Shown: piece after piece, positions 1 through 10,233 of the stretch
Numbering within the stretch: position 1 is the first letter of the stretch
Layout of the letters: every line of letters starts with the position of its first letter
NCBI RefSeq assembly: GCF_900230225.1
Contig: NZ_OCNH01000003.1
Span: forward strand, 434,001-498,000
Length of the DNA stretch: 64,000 bases
Source of the DNA: Spirosoma fluviale
GTDB lineage: Bacteria; Bacteroidota; Bacteroidia; Cytophagales; Spirosomataceae
Direction of reading: 5' to 3'
The notes under the pieces: model-generated
Databases searched by the model: none
Seen by the model: the letters and a program-made list of their open reading frames with translations, nothing else
What the model was told of the DNA's origin: nothing
Program-made: the position numbers and the translations under genes

Positions 1-2
1 TC

Positions 3-2396
3 ATTGAACGGGCCAACTTGGTAAAACGCTATGGGGCCGCTGCGGTTGTGATGGCGTTCGATGAAAGCGGCCAGGCCGATTCCTACGAACGGCGTATCCA
101 GATTTGTGAACGCGCTTACCGGATTCTGGTCGATAAAGTTCACTTTGCCCCGCAGGATATCATCTTCGATCCCAACATTTTGACCGTTGCTACGGGTATA
201 GAAGAACACAATAATTACGCCGTTGATTTCATCAATGCTACGCGCTGGATCAAGCAAAACCTGCCGCTGGCCAAAGTGAGCGGTGGCGTATCCAATATCT
301 CATTCAGTTTCCGGGGTAACGATGTCGTGCGCGAAGCCATGCACTCGGCGTTTTTATACCACGCCATCCGCGCCGGTCTGGACATGGGTATCGTGAATGC
401 CGGGCAGTTGGAGGTATACGACAGCATCCCAAAAGATTTGCTGGAACGTTGCGAAGATGTACTGCTCAACCGTCGGGACGACGCCACCGAACGCCTGGTC
501 GAATTTGCCGAAACCGTAAAAGCGAAGGGCAAAGCCATTGTTCAGGACGAAAGCTGGCGGCTCGAACCCGTTCGCGAACGACTCAAACACGCGCTTATCA
601 AAGGGATTACCGATTACATTGACCAGGATGTGGAAGAAATTCGGCAACAGGTGGAACGCCCGTTGCACGTGATCGAAGGGCCGTTGATGGACGGCATGAA
701 TGTGGTCGGCGACTTATTCGGAGCCGGTAAAATGTTCCTGCCCCAGGTCGTGAAGTCGGCCCGTGTTATGAAAAAAGCGGTGGCTTATCTGACGCCGTTT
801 ATCGAAGCGGAAAAGTCGGGAACCGGCTCATCGAATGCCGGTAAAATCCTGCTGGCTACGGTGAAAGGCGATGTTCACGACATTGGTAAAAATATCGTTG
901 GTGTCGTGCTGGGCTGTAATAATTACGAGATCATTGACCTTGGTGTCATGGTGCCGACCCAGAAAATTCTGGATGCTGCCCGTGAGCACAACGTTGATAT
1001 CATTGGCCTGAGTGGTCTAATCACACCATCGCTGGACGAAATGGTTGGCGTGGCCAAAGAGATGGAGCGGCAGGGTTTCAAACTCCCATTGCTCATCGGC
1101 GGAGCCACCACCTCCCGGATTCACACCGCCGTTAAAATTGATCCGCACTACTCCGGGCCCGTTGTTCACGTGCTGGATGCCAGTCGGAGCGTACCCGTAG
1201 CCGGTCGGCTCGTGAGCGAAACGGATGGTACAAAGGAGAAAATCTTCACGGATATAAAAGCGGAATACGTCAAACTGCGGGAAGATCATGCCAAACGGCA
1301 GAAAGAGAAAGCCAGCCTGACAATTACCCAGGCTCGTGACAACCGGACAAAAATTGACTGGAACACGTTTGTGCCAACTAAACCGACGTTCCTCGGTAAT
1401 CGGTATTTCGACGATTATTCAATTGCCGAACTGGTTGATTATATCGACTGGACGCCCTTTTTCCAAACGTGGCAGTTGCACGGTAAGTACCCCGCTATTT
1501 TCGAGGATGCCGTGGTGGGTAAGGAAGCCAAACAACTGTTCGAGGACGCCAATAAGCTTTTGCAGGAAATCGTTGACAAGAAACTGCTCAAAGCTAAAGC
1601 CGTAGTGGGCTTCTACCCCGCCAACTCGGCCGACGACGATGTGCTGCTCCACGATTTTGAAGAGCACGTACGCGAAACCGCCTGCGAACGCCACGGCTCT
1701 CACCAGCATATTGAGTATAGAATCAGCAAGGCCCAGTCGCAAGCGGCCGTTAGTCCGGCGGGCGAGTTGATTTACGATACCAAAACGGTGCTGCACTTCC
1801 TGCGTCAGCAGAACCAGAAAGCCCCCGGTTTACCCAACTTCTGTTTGTCGGACTTCATTGCTCCGCTGGAGAGTGGCCGGGAAGATTACATTGGTGGCTT
1901 TGCCGTAACGGCGGGCATCGGTATCGAAACCCTGCTGGAGAAATACGAGCGCGACCATGATGATTACAACAGCATCATGGTGAAAGCCCTCGCCGACCGT
2001 CTGGCCGAAGCCTTTGCCGAGCGGATGCACGAGCGCGTTCGGAAAGAGTTCTGGCCGTATGCCGTCAACGAAAATCTGTCGAACGAGCAACTGGTTAAAG
2101 AAGCCTATCAGGGAATCCGGCCCGCGCCGGGCTATCCGGCCTGCCCCGATCATACCGAAAAAGGTACGTTGTTCAACCTGCTGGACGCCAATAAAATCGA
2201 CATCGAACTAACGGAAAGTTATGCCATGTACCCGGCCTCGTCGGTGAGTGGATTCTACTTCTCGCACCCTGAGTCGAAATACTTCGCACTTGGCAAGATC
2301 AATAAAGACCAGATTTTAGACTACGCCCAACGGAAAGACATGCCGGTTGAGGAAATCGAGAAATGGTTGAGCCCGGTGCTGAGCTATGATGCGTAG
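3..2396 (+). CDS. metH: Cobalamin-dependent methionine synthase, C-terminal part (5' end outside window)
   Basis: Transfers a methyl group from methyltetrahydrofolate to homocysteine via methylcobalamin. The frame is open from the first bases (position 3), so the gene starts upstream and the N-terminal homocysteine domain is missing here. Numbering from the TTG at 18, the end of the pterin-binding domain comes first (about 1-190). The cobalamin cap and Rossmann domains follow, with GDVHDIGKN carrying the lower-ligand His at about residue 287. The C-terminal AdoMet-binding reactivation domain carries [15 protein letters not shown] at about 701-715. The stop is TAG at 2394-2396, followed by a strong hairpin. 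The reading frame looks intact. Family assignment is firm from the motifs. Confidence 0.96.
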   Translation: MERANLVKRYGAAAVVMAFDESGQADSYERRIQICERAYRILVDKVHFAPQDIIFDPNILTVATGIEEHNNYAVDFINATRWIKQNLPLAKVSGGVSNISFSFRGNDVVREAMHSAFLYHAIRAGLDMGIVNAGQLEVYDSIPKDLLERCEDVLLNRRDDATERLVEFAETVKAKGKAIVQDESWRLEPVRERLKHALIKGITDYIDQDVEEIRQQVERPLHVIEGPLMDGMNVVGDLFGAGKMFLPQVVKSARVMKKAVAYLTPFIEAEKSGTGSSNAGKILLATVKGDVHDIGKNIVGVVLGCNNYEIIDLGVMVPTQKILDAAREHNVDIIGLSGLITPSLDEMVGVAKEMERQGFKLPLLIGGATTSRIHTAVKIDPHYSGPVVHVLDASRSVPVAGRLVSETDGTKEKIFTDIKAEYVKLREDHAKRQKEKASLTITQARDNRTKIDWNTFVPTKPTFLGNRYFDDYSIAELVDYIDWTPFFQTWQLHGKYPAIFEDAVVGKEAKQLFEDANKLLQEIVDKKLLKAKAVVGFYPANSADDDVLLHDFEEHVRETACERHGSHQHIEYRISKAQSQAAVSPAGELIYDTKTVLHFLRQQNQKAPGLPNFCLSDFIAPLESGREDYIGGFAVTAGIGIETLLEKYERDHDDYNSIMVKALADRLAEAFAERMHERVRKEFWPYAVNENLSNEQLVKEAYQGIRPAPGYPACPDHTEKGTLFNLLDANKIDIELTESYAMYPASSVSGFYFSHPESKYFALGKINKDQILDYAQRKDMPVEEIEKWLSPVLSYDA

Positions 2397-2428
2397 CATA
2401 CGAGCCATTCGAAAACCTATAAGCTTTG

Positions 2429-2468
2429 ACACAGGAATGCCCGACCGTTTGGCCGGGCATTCCTGTGT
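2429..2468. terminator. Bidirectional hairpin terminator between metH and the fasciclin gene
   Basis: A perfect 15-bp stem (2429-2443 with 2454-2468) with a 10-nt loop lies between two convergent genes. There is no long T-run on either side, so function is inferred from position and stem stability. Confidence 0.7.
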
Positions 2469-2489
2469 TGACTAAAACAAAGAGTTTAA

Positions 2490-3041
2490 TTAGGGCATCA
2501 AGACCGTGTCGATTACATGAATCACACCGTTCGACTGGTTTACGTCAGCGATGGTGACCGTTGAGGTGCCTCCTTTGGCGTCCATGAGAACAACATTTTT
2601 GCCTTTCATCATGGCGGTCAACGTACCACCCGAAACAGTGTTTAGTGTGGCTTTTCCACCACCGTCTTTGATTGCTTTCACCACATCGGCTGCACCCATT
2701 TTACCTGCTACTACGTGGTAGGTCAGGATTTTGGTTAGTGTCTCTTTGTTTTCTGGCTTTACCAGCGTTTCAACGGTTCCTTTAGGCAGTTTGTCGAAAG
2801 CTTTGTTCGTTGGGGCAAAGACTGTGAAAGGACCAGCACCCGACAATGTCTCAACCAGACCAGCAGCTTTAACTGCGGCTACGAGTGTGGTGTGGTCTTT
2901 GGAATTTACGGCATTCTCAATGATGTTTTTGGAAGGATACATCGGAGCACCGCCAACGGTTACCGTTTTTTCCTGCGCAAATGAAACTTGGCTAATAGCC
3001 GATAAAGCAACAATTGAGAAAATTAATTTAAGCGTTTTCAT
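2490..3041 (-). CDS. Secreted fasciclin (FAS1) domain protein
   Basis: A 183-residue secreted protein with one FAS1 domain. The start at 3041 (MKTLKLIF) is preferred over an ATG 33 bases upstream because it places a normal signal peptide at the N-terminus, with signal-peptidase I cleavage expected after VSFA. The FAS1 core shows the two conserved blocks: GPFTVFAPTNKAF early, and TYHVVAGK plus SNGVIHVIDTVLMP late. FAS1 domains are associated with adhesion in the envelope or matrix; the ligand here is unknown. It is a single gene, convergent with metH and followed by the hairpin at 2429-2468. Confidence 0.9.
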   Translation of the reverse strand: MKTLKLIFSIVALSAISQVSFAQEKTVTVGGAPMYPSKNIIENAVNSKDHTTLVAAVKAAGLVETLSGAGPFTVFAPTNKAFDKLPKGTVETLVKPENKETLTKILTYHVVAGKMGAADVVKAIKDGGGKATLNTVSGGTLTAMMKGKNVVLMDAKGGTSTVTIADVNQSNGVIHVIDTVLMP

Positions 3042-3320
3042 GTCGTTATTTTTTTGATTGGTTGAAATGTGCATTGAATGTTTTTACTCTGTTTGTCGAC
3101 AACATGAAGACTTACGGACAACCGATTAGGTTTGGATTTAAATTATTTAAAATTATTTTCAATGTACTGTTATACAGAGATTTAGCTATTTTATACTAGT
3201 AATTTATGCTAGACTTGTTTGAGTAAAAATACTATAAGTGATTAACAAAAATGTTTCAGAAAAAATGTGAATTTTTAGCGTCTGATGACTTTTAAGATTT
3301 AGTCCGTTCACAATCTCTAC
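3042..3320. other. AT-rich intergenic region upstream of the fasciclin gene
   Basis: Very AT-rich and without a plausible reading frame. It should hold the promoter of the fasciclin gene, but I found no clear TAnnTTTG element on the minus strand. Nothing else is recognisable apart from the terminator hairpin that starts at 3321. Confidence 0.5.
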
Positions 3321-3374
3321 AAAAAAATGGGGAGTACAGGCGGGAGTTTCCCCGCCTGTACTCCCCATTTTTTT
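3321..3374 (-). terminator. Rho-independent-type terminator of the xylulokinase gene
   Basis: A perfect 23-bp inverted repeat (3321-3343 with 3352-3374) with an 8-nt loop. The arms begin and end in seven A and seven T, so on the minus strand a GC-rich stem is followed by a T-run. It lies 26 bases past the xylulokinase stop. Confidence 0.85.
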
Positions 3375-3399
3375 GAGAACCCAATTGACCGAATTATTT

Positions 3400-4878
3400 C
3401 TAGCTGTTCAACACTTTCAGCCATCGCCCGTAGGCATCGCGGTATCCTTCCTGCGCCCGCATGTCGGGCTCAATGGTTTTGGTCACGTGCAACCCGGCGA
3501 AGGCTTCCTGTGCGTTTTTGTAAAAGCCCAGCCCTAAGCCAGCGCCACGAGCTGCACCCTGCGCCCCGTCGGTATTGTAAAGCTCGATGGTTGCACCGGT
3601 CAGGTTGGCCAGCGTGTCACGGAAGAGGGGACTCAGGAACATGTTGGCCTCACCGGCACGAATCGTTTGTAGTCCCACACCCACGCTTTCCATGACCTGA
3701 ATGCCGTAGTAAAGCGCAAAAACAATGCCCTCCTGAGCCGCCCGAATCATATGGGGCAACCCATGCCGATTGAGCTGAAGCCCATGAAAGGAGGCTCCTA
3801 AATCAGCGTTTTCGAGCATCCGTTCAGCACCGTTACCAAACGGCAGGCAAATCAATCCATCGGCACCCACCGGCGCTTCGTGAGCGAGCACGTTCATGTC
3901 GGGGTAACTCACCGACCGTTGCAGCATCTGATTCCGCAACCAGCTGTTCAGAATACCAGTGCCGTTTACGCAGAGCAGAACCCCGTAACGAGGAGCTTCG
4001 ACCGTGTGGCTTACGTGCAGGAACGTATTTACCCGCGACTGGGGGTCGTAGCTGGCCTGATCGCTCACGCCATATACCACACCCGAGGTGCCCGCCGTAG
4101 CGGCAATCTGACCCGGCTCCAGTACGTTCAGCGACAGCGCGTTGTTGGGCTGGTCGCCAGCGCGGTAAGTAACGGGTGTTCCGGCTACAAGGCCCAGTTC
4201 GGTCGCTGCCGAGGCCGTGATCTCTCCCTGTGGGGCAAACGTTGGCTTGATGGTGGGAATCAGCGACGCATCAAAACCAAAGTAATCGAGCAGAAACTGA
4301 GCGGGTTCATTGTTCTGGAAATCCCAGAAAGCGCCTTCCGACAAACCCGATGCCGTCGTGACAATGTCGCCGGTCATGCGGGCCGCCAGGTAATCGCCGG
4401 GGAGCATGAACTTGTCGACCTGCGCGTATACGTCCGGTTCGTTGGCTTTTACCCAGGCGAGTTTAGCGGCTGTGAAGTTGCCTGGCGAATTGAGCAGATG
4501 ATGCAGTGTTCGGTCGTGTCCCAGCGCATCAAACGCCTTATTGCCATAAGGAACAGCGCGGCTGTCACACCAGATAATGGATGGGCGCAGGACGTTAAAG
4601 TCCTTATCAACAACAACCAGGCCGTGCATCTGGTACGAAATACCGATTGCCTTTACGTCCGCAGGTTGAATAGTAGCCTTCTGCATAACGGCCTTGCTGG
4701 CCAAACAGGCGTTTTTCCACCAGTTTTCAGGCTGTTGTTCGGCGAAACCCGCCTGGGGCGACTCTATAATCATTTCCGTTTCCGGAAAAAAGGCCGAGGC
4801 CACAGCTTTGCCGCTATCGGCATCAACTAAACACGCTTTGACCGACGAACTGCCGAGGTCGAATCCAAGTAAATACAT
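3400..4878 (-). CDS. xylB: Xylulokinase (FGGY carbohydrate kinase)
   Basis: Phosphorylates D-xylulose to xylulose 5-phosphate, feeding the pentose phosphate pathway in the cytoplasm. The start at 4878 gives MYLLGFDLGSSSVKA, the usual N-terminus with the first ATP-binding loop; an upstream in-frame extension of 32 residues does not look like this family. The 492-residue length is normal. The GISYQMHGLV block with the xylulokinase-type MHG and the C-terminal GAQGAARGAGLGLG motif are present. No xylose isomerase or transporter is adjacent, so the gene stands alone. Related FGGY kinases can prefer other sugars, so the substrate is from family resemblance. Confidence 0.88.
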   Translation of the reverse strand: MYLLGFDLGSSSVKACLVDADSGKAVASAFFPETEMIIESPQAGFAEQQPENWWKNACLASKAVMQKATIQPADVKAIGISYQMHGLVVVDKDFNVLRPSIIWCDSRAVPYGNKAFDALGHDRTLHHLLNSPGNFTAAKLAWVKANEPDVYAQVDKFMLPGDYLAARMTGDIVTTASGLSEGAFWDFQNNEPAQFLLDYFGFDASLIPTIKPTFAPQGEITASAATELGLVAGTPVTYRAGDQPNNALSLNVLEPGQIAATAGTSGVVYGVSDQASYDPQSRVNTFLHVSHTVEAPRYGVLLCVNGTGILNSWLRNQMLQRSVSYPDMNVLAHEAPVGADGLICLPFGNGAERMLENADLGASFHGLQLNRHGLPHMIRAAQEGIVFALYYGIQVMESVGVGLQTIRAGEANMFLSPLFRDTLANLTGATIELYNTDGAQGAARGAGLGLGFYKNAQEAFAGLHVTKTIEPDMRAQEGYRDAYGRWLKVLNS

Positions 4879-5059
4879 GCAAATACCAGAGTTAGGAAAT
4901 CTAATGCGAAAGTACAACAGGATGGCGACAAATGAGTAGTGTGGACGGTCACCGTCAATGCTCATTAAGAACACGAAAACATCGACCCTGATCCGGGAGT
5001 TAGTAGCTGATAATCATTGCTTTTCTCTTCTGTTAATTAGCATACACTAACCAGACTGT

Positions 5060-5980
5060 ATGACTCATAAACGTTTACTTTTCTTTTGTTTCGCTCTTAT
5101 TTCTCTTTGTTCGCCTGTTTCGTCTGCACGAGCCCAGACGGATGCCGACCCAATCTTCACGAAAAAACAGGTATTCCGGTCACTTTCCGACCGCTGGGAA
5201 CTTGACTCCACCACCCGGAAAGGCACCTTTCTGGTTACGGCCTATAAACCTTTATACATAACCGCCGGGCGCTGGTCCACTGATCCTAACGGGCAGCCGG
5301 TCAGTGAAAACCCCGCTTATAATTACCCATTCAACATACCGCTGGGGCGCTACGAAGCCCGCTTTCAACTAAGCCTGAAAGTAAAAGTATTGCAGGGAAT
5401 TTTTGGCCGTACCGGCGACTTATGGGTGGGCTACACCCAGAAATCACACTGGCAGATTTACAACACGACGTTTTCCAGACCCTTTCGCGAAACCAACTAC
5501 GAGCCGGAACTGATCCTGAACTTCGCTACGAACTTCTCGTTTCTTGGGATGAAGACCCGGATGCTTGGAATAGCTTTTAATCATCAGTCCAACGGGCGGG
5601 CTGTGCCACTTTCCCGAAGCTGGAACCGCATTATTGCGCAGGCTGGTTTTGAACGCGGCAAATGGGTGGTGCTGTTCCGGCCCTGGCTTCGACTCCCGGA
5701 TATGGAAGATGAAAACCCCGCTATTACAGACAATATTGGTCGGGCCGATGCTACAGTCATTTACCGAACGGGTCGTCATTTGTTTTCGGCCGTGGGTAGT
5801 CATTCATTGCGGGGAGGGGCGAAAAACCGAGGACAAGTTCAATTCGACTGGACATTCCCCGTAACGGGCAACCTCCGGGGCGACCTCCAGATTCTGCACG
5901 GCTATGGCGAAACATTGATCGACTACAACCACAAACAAACGACCATCGGGTTGGCGGTATCCTTGGTTGACTGGTTGTAA
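5060..5980 (+). CDS. pldA: Outer-membrane phospholipase A (OMPLA family)
   Basis: Calcium-dependent outer-membrane acyl hydrolase. The 306-residue protein has a signal peptide ending near SSARAQ and then a beta-barrel. The catalytic triad of OMPLA is visible: NHQSNG gives His175 and Ser177, and SRSWNR gives Asn189. The His-to-Asn spacing of 14 residues equals that of the E. coli enzyme (142 to 156). The barrel strands YTQKSHWQIY and FRETNYEPEL are typical of the family. It is divergent from xylB, which starts about 180 bases upstream. A 23-bp hairpin follows directly. Confidence 0.9.
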   Translation: MTHKRLLFFCFALISLCSPVSSARAQTDADPIFTKKQVFRSLSDRWELDSTTRKGTFLVTAYKPLYITAGRWSTDPNGQPVSENPAYNYPFNIPLGRYEARFQLSLKVKVLQGIFGRTGDLWVGYTQKSHWQIYNTTFSRPFRETNYEPELILNFATNFSFLGMKTRMLGIAFNHQSNGRAVPLSRSWNRIIAQAGFERGKWVVLFRPWLRLPDMEDENPAITDNIGRADATVIYRTGRHLFSAVGSHSLRGGAKNRGQVQFDWTFPVTGNLRGDLQILHGYGETLIDYNHKQTTIGLAVSLVDWL

Positions 5981-5983
5981 AGT

Positions 5984-6034
5984 GAGCTTTCTGTGTACCA
6001 CCGACCGGGACGGTCGGTGGTACACAGAAAGCTC
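5984..6034 (+). terminator. Hairpin terminator after pldA, related to the intergenic palindrome family
   Basis: A perfect 23-bp stem (5984-6006 with 6012-6034) with a 5-nt loop, followed by CGTTTTT. The core ACCGACCGGGACGGTCGGT resembles the palindromes at 8529-8584 and 42143-42241. Confidence 0.8.
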
Positions 6035-6131
6035 CGTTTTTGCTGAACAAAAAAAGTTTAATGGGATTGGATAACCGCAGAAAACGTCCGGAAAAAGTAA
6101 CTTGCAGTACTATTTCCAAGCGCTTCTTTTT

Positions 6132-8531
6132 ATGACCTGGTTTCGTATTCTGTTCTTCGTTGTCGTATCATCGGCAGCTGTGTTTGCCCAAACACCTACT
6201 CCCGACTGGACTAATCAGTACTGGCCTGCCCGCTGGATTCTGCACCCAACCGCTCCTGCCCGCCAGTATGGCATCTATCACGTTCGCAAGGCTATTGAAC
6301 TGACGCAGAAGCCCGCCCGTTTTGTGGTGCATGTCTCGGCCGACAACCGCTACCGGCTGTTTGTGAACGGGAAATCGGTGGCGATGGGCCCCGCACGCAG
6401 TGATACGCAGAACTGGAATTATGAAACCCTCGATCTGGCACCTTACTTACAGGCGGGCCATAATGTACTGGCCGCGCAGGTCTGGTACATGGGCGAGGGA
6501 GCACCCTTCGCGCAGATGAGCTACCAGCTTGGCTTTCTGATGCAGGGTGATGGCGAAACCGAGAAAGTGGTGAATACCGATGCCAGTTGGAAAATCTATC
6601 AGAATCCCGCTTACTCGCCCATTAAAAACGACATTCCCAAGCTCAAGACCTACATCGTGGCCGGTGATGGCGACCGGGTCGATGCGGCCAAATATCCATG
6701 GGGCTGGGAGCAGCCCAACTTCGACGATAAAGCCTGGGTGGCCGCTAAACCCCTTAGTTTCGCTACCAAACCCCGTGGCTTCGGCACGGACGGCAACTGG
6801 CAACTGGTGCCCCGTACCATTCCCATGATGGAGGAGGGAATCGTCCGGATGGCTACCGTTCGGCGAAGCGAAAAAGCGAAAATGGACAACGCTTTTCTGC
6901 AAGGGAAAGCCCCAACGACCGTTGCGGCCAATACGAAAGCCGTGTTTCTGCTCGATCAGGGCCATTTGACCAACGCTTATCCCGAACTAACTGTGAGCCA
7001 GGGCAAAGGGGCCACTATCACACTCGTTTATGCCGAAGCGCTGGTGAATGCGAAAAATCAGAAAGGCAATCGGAATGAAGTCGAAGGACGGACGATGCTG
7101 GGGTTTGAAGATCAGTTTGTGGCTGATGGCAGCAGCAAACGGACCTTCCGCCCACTCTGGTTTCGCACCTACCGGTACCTGCAACTGACTGTCGAAACCA
7201 AAGACGAGCCGCTGGTTCTGGATGATCTGCTGGGGCAGTTTACCGGTTATCCGTTTCAGGAAAAAGCCCGGTTTGCCGCCAGCGATACCACCCTGAAAGC
7301 CATCTGGAACGTGGGTTGGCGAACGGCCCGGCTCTGTGCGGGCGAAACCTATTACGATTGCCCGTATTACGAGCAACTACAATACACCGGCGATACCCGC
7401 ATTCAGTCCCTGATTTCGCTCTACGTTGCCGGCGATGACCGCCTAATGCGCAAAGCGATTCAGGATTACGACCATAGCCGGTTCAACGACGGCCTGACCC
7501 AAAGCCGCTACCCCTCCGCCGATTTTCAGGTTATTCCCACGTTTTCGCTCTTCTGGGTGTGTATGGTTCATGACTACTGGATGCACCGGCAGGACGACGC
7601 CTTTATCAAATCCATGCTGCCCGGTATCCTGAGTGTGCTGGAATGGCATGAAAAACGAATGGCTAAAACAGGCCTGAACGGGCCGCTGGAGTGGTGGAAC
7701 TTCGTCGACTGGTCGGCCTGGAAAAATGCGAAAGATGAAACGAGTGGCGGTGTTCCGGCCGGAGCCCGAAAAGGCGGATCCAGCATTCTGTCGTTGCAAC
7801 AGGCGTATACTTATTTTCGAGCCGGTGATTTGCTGGCGCATTACGGCCAGAACGAACGGGCCGAACATTACCGGGAACTGGGTCGGCGGTTGAACAAAGC
7901 GGTTTTCACCCAATGCTGGGATGCCGGACGCGGAGAGATGGCCGACCAGCCTATCCGGCAGGTAGGTACGCCCGATAAGACCTCCTTCAGCCAACACGCT
8001 AATATTCTGGCGGTGCTGACCGATGCTGTTCCGGCGTCTCAGCAAGCGGCTTTGTTGCAGAAAACCATGACCGATACAACGCTGACCCAAGCCACTTTCT
8101 ACTTCAAATTCTATCTGTTCGAAGCCCTGAAAAAAACGGGCCTCGGCGATCAGTTTGTAGCGCAGCTAAAACCCTGGCGCGATATGCTGGCAATGGGCCT
8201 GACCACCTTCGCCGAAAACCCTGAACCCACCCGATCCGACTGCCACGCCTGGAGCGCATCACCCCTTTACGAATTCCTGTCTACCACCTGCGGTATTCGC
8301 TCTGCCGAACCAGGGTTTAAGTCCGTGCGCATCGAGCCGTTTCTGGGCGAGTTGATAACGGTAGACGGCAAAATGCCGCACCCATCGGGCGAGATTGCCG
8401 TGCAGTTCCAGAAAGCACCAACGGGCGGTTTAACTGGCACCGTTACACTACCCGCCAACCTGACCGGTACACTACGCTGGAAAGGCAAGTCAATACCCTT
8501 AAAGTCTGGTAAGCAGACAGTGAGTTTATAG
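6132..8531 (+). CDS. Secreted GH78 alpha-L-rhamnosidase-like glycoside hydrolase
   Basis: Probable exo-acting hydrolase releasing terminal alpha-L-rhamnose. The 799-residue protein begins at the ATG at 6132, which gives a clean signal peptide ending VFAQ; a TTG 30 bases upstream would add a non-signal stretch. After cleavage come an N-terminal beta-sandwich (about 30-380) and then the (alpha/alpha)6 catalytic domain. The family landmark is DCPYYEQLQYTGDTR starting at Asp409, matching the DCPxRxExxGWTGD block of GH78. A C-terminal beta domain closes the protein. It is not adjacent to any SusC/SusD pair. Some GH78-like proteins act on other sugars, so substrate is tentative. Confidence 0.85.
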   Translation: MTWFRILFFVVVSSAAVFAQTPTPDWTNQYWPARWILHPTAPARQYGIYHVRKAIELTQKPARFVVHVSADNRYRLFVNGKSVAMGPARSDTQNWNYETLDLAPYLQAGHNVLAAQVWYMGEGAPFAQMSYQLGFLMQGDGETEKVVNTDASWKIYQNPAYSPIKNDIPKLKTYIVAGDGDRVDAAKYPWGWEQPNFDDKAWVAAKPLSFATKPRGFGTDGNWQLVPRTIPMMEEGIVRMATVRRSEKAKMDNAFLQGKAPTTVAANTKAVFLLDQGHLTNAYPELTVSQGKGATITLVYAEALVNAKNQKGNRNEVEGRTMLGFEDQFVADGSSKRTFRPLWFRTYRYLQLTVETKDEPLVLDDLLGQFTGYPFQEKARFAASDTTLKAIWNVGWRTARLCAGETYYDCPYYEQLQYTGDTRIQSLISLYVAGDDRLMRKAIQDYDHSRFNDGLTQSRYPSADFQVIPTFSLFWVCMVHDYWMHRQDDAFIKSMLPGILSVLEWHEKRMAKTGLNGPLEWWNFVDWSAWKNAKDETSGGVPAGARKGGSSILSLQQAYTYFRAGDLLAHYGQNERAEHYRELGRRLNKAVFTQCWDAGRGEMADQPIRQVGTPDKTSFSQHANILAVLTDAVPASQQAALLQKTMTDTTLTQATFYFKFYLFEALKKTGLGDQFVAQLKPWRDMLAMGLTTFAENPEPTRSDCHAWSASPLYEFLSTTCGIRSAEPGFKSVRIEPFLGELITVDGKMPHPSGEIAVQFQKAPTGGLTGTVTLPANLTGTLRWKGKSIPLKSGKQTVSL

Positions 8532-8584
8532 TACCGACCGTCTGCGTAGTACCGACGGTTCGACGCATCGACGGTCGGTACTAC
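8529..8584. repeat. Palindromic intergenic repeat / bidirectional terminator
   Basis: Inverted repeat with arms 8529-8542 and 8570-8583 (14 bp perfect) plus an inner TGCGT/ACGCA pairing, between two convergent genes. Positions 8554-8584 match 42211-42241 at 30 of 31 bases, so it belongs to a dispersed family. Confidence 0.75.
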
Positions 8585-8590
8585 ACTGCA

Positions 8591-9391
8591 CTACAACCCT
8601 ACATAGTAATCATACCCTCGTTCGGCCCAGAAGTCGGGTGGGCGCTGGTCGGCGAAGAACATCCGGCCAATGCGCTTGAGATTTTTGACGCCGTACTTGA
8701 CCGGGATGATCAGCCGGAGGGGAGCGCCGTGTGCCGCATTGATCGGTTGGCCGTTCAATTCGTAAGCCAGCAGCGTTTGCGGATGCATAGCACTTTCGAT
8801 GTCGATGCCCACATAATATCCCTTGTCGGGCGTTTCCATCCCGACGTACTTAAACAGATCGTTGGTGTTATCCGGTGTCGGTGAGTTGCCGCTTTTACTG
8901 CCCAGTTTGTAGTGTTCCAGAAAATCAGACAGGCGGGCACCACCCCAGTGCTGCACCTGGCTCCAGCCTTCAATGCACTTGAACTCATACACGATTTCGT
9001 GCTTTGGCAGTGCTTTTATATCGTCGATGGCCAGCATCAGCGGTTCGGCATTTGGGCGGTCGATCTGTAGTTTCCAGTCTTCGGGAACGGGCGTTCGAAT
9101 ACCATCGTACCCATTCACACGGGCCTTCTTCTCGGCTGCTTCGACCGGGAATGTCCGCACCAGATTGGTGTTGCTGAAGTACGTCCGGGCTACCTGCTCA
9201 TTGGCATCGAGCACCTGCCGAAACGGCTTTTTTATCCCCCGCAATTTGGGGCTATGGGTAATCCATTCGTATACGCCAACGGGCACAGCGGCCGCCAGCG
9301 CAAACAAGCCGAAGGATTGCAGGACTTTCCGGCGAACAGCCGATTCAGGAACGTCGCTTTCCGGGAGTTTGGGTTCTGTTGACTGGCTCAT
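8591..9391 (-). CDS. Molybdopterin-dependent oxidoreductase (sulfite oxidase / MsrP-like)
   Basis: A 266-residue protein of the sulfite-oxidase fold. A hydrophobic segment (about 25-42) follows an Arg-Arg pair (VRRKVLQSFG), which fits a Tat-type signal or membrane anchor. FKCIEGWS supplies the molybdenum-ligand Cys139, and HGAPLRLIIPVKYGVKNLKRI is the conserved pterin-binding block. Its ATG overlaps the stop of the upstream cytochrome b gene by 4 bases, so the two are translationally coupled and probably form one reductase. MsrP repairs oxidised methionine in periplasmic proteins; here the substrate is not proven. Confidence 0.85.
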   Translation of the reverse strand: MSQSTEPKLPESDVPESAVRRKVLQSFGLFALAAAVPVGVYEWITHSPKLRGIKKPFRQVLDANEQVARTYFSNTNLVRTFPVEAAEKKARVNGYDGIRTPVPEDWKLQIDRPNAEPLMLAIDDIKALPKHEIVYEFKCIEGWSQVQHWGGARLSDFLEHYKLGSKSGNSPTPDNTNDLFKYVGMETPDKGYYVGIDIESAMHPQTLLAYELNGQPINAAHGAPLRLIIPVKYGVKNLKRIGRMFFADQRPPDFWAERGYDYYVGL

Positions 9392-10128
9392 GCTAAAGTG
9401 GGAGTAGTAGGCGTTGGGGTAGGATCTACGGGTTCGCTGATGGGTTCGGGGGTTACGGATGGCCGTTTGGGGTCGTTCCGCTTGACGACTTCAAATCCCG
9501 TTATCATCGACTGGAAGTTGTTCCAGCCCGCGCGGATCACCTGACCAATGTGGACGAAGAAAAACAGCACATAGCCGACGGTTAAAACAAAGTGTTCCAG
9601 TCGGGCGGCTTTGTAGCCTCCGAGCAAACCCGTCAGCCAAGCGAACTGAGTAGGCTTGTAGATGGCAAAACCCGTTAGTATAGAACCCACACCCATCAGC
9701 ATAATGGAGAAATAAGCGATTTTCTGCGCGCCATTGTATTTAACGAACGGGGGCTGCGTCTTGCGAAGTCCCAGATCATAAAGCGTTACGGCAATGGCTT
9801 CGCGAAACGAATTGCGATTGGGTACCAGATGTCGCCATTCGCCGGAGACGAATGTGTAGACCACATAGGCCAGCCCGTTCAGCATAAACAGCCACATAAA
9901 TACCCAGTGCCAGGCCATGCCTTCGGCCAGTCGTCGCGGAACCTTCAGGAATTTGTAAAATCCATCCGGAAAGAAGGAAACGAGGGTATAGTCACCAACC
10001 GTAATTTTGTAGGGATCATACGCCCAGTAGATCAATAACCCGCTCCAGATCATGACGAACAGGACCGGGAAGTTGATCCAGTGAAACCAGCGAATAGCCA
10101 GCGGGTGCTTATGAACGATTCGTTTCAT
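9388..10128 (-). CDS. Cytochrome b561-type membrane subunit
   Basis: A 246-residue integral membrane protein with about four membrane spans and histidines placed as heme ligands (HPLAIRWFHW at the start, HWVFMWLFM, then EHFVLTVGYVLFFFVHIGQ). It resembles the cytochrome b subunits of Ni,Fe-hydrogenase and of MsrPQ-like systems. The proline/threonine-rich C-terminal tail after about residue 225 is low complexity. The stop overlaps the molybdoenzyme start by 4 bases, pointing to electron delivery to that partner across the inner membrane. Confidence 0.88.
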   Translation of the reverse strand: MKRIVHKHPLAIRWFHWINFPVLFVMIWSGLLIYWAYDPYKITVGDYTLVSFFPDGFYKFLKVPRRLAEGMAWHWVFMWLFMLNGLAYVVYTFVSGEWRHLVPNRNSFREAIAVTLYDLGLRKTQPPFVKYNGAQKIAYFSIMLMGVGSILTGFAIYKPTQFAWLTGLLGGYKAARLEHFVLTVGYVLFFFVHIGQVIRAGWNNFQSMITGFEVVKRNDPKRPSVTPEPISEPVDPTPTPTTPTLA

Positions 10129-10233
10129 AGTATAGGAGTAGGCGGTTGATGATGTAAAGTACTGTAGATTTAGGACGTGAATACGTCAGTTACCCGACAA
10201 TTTACCAATTTTTTGCGTATAGATCGACCCCTT

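Noticed and set aside
3880..4830. Long open frame on the plus strand opposite the xylulokinase gene
   Set aside because: It is the antisense shadow of a well-supported kinase gene with no family motif of its own.
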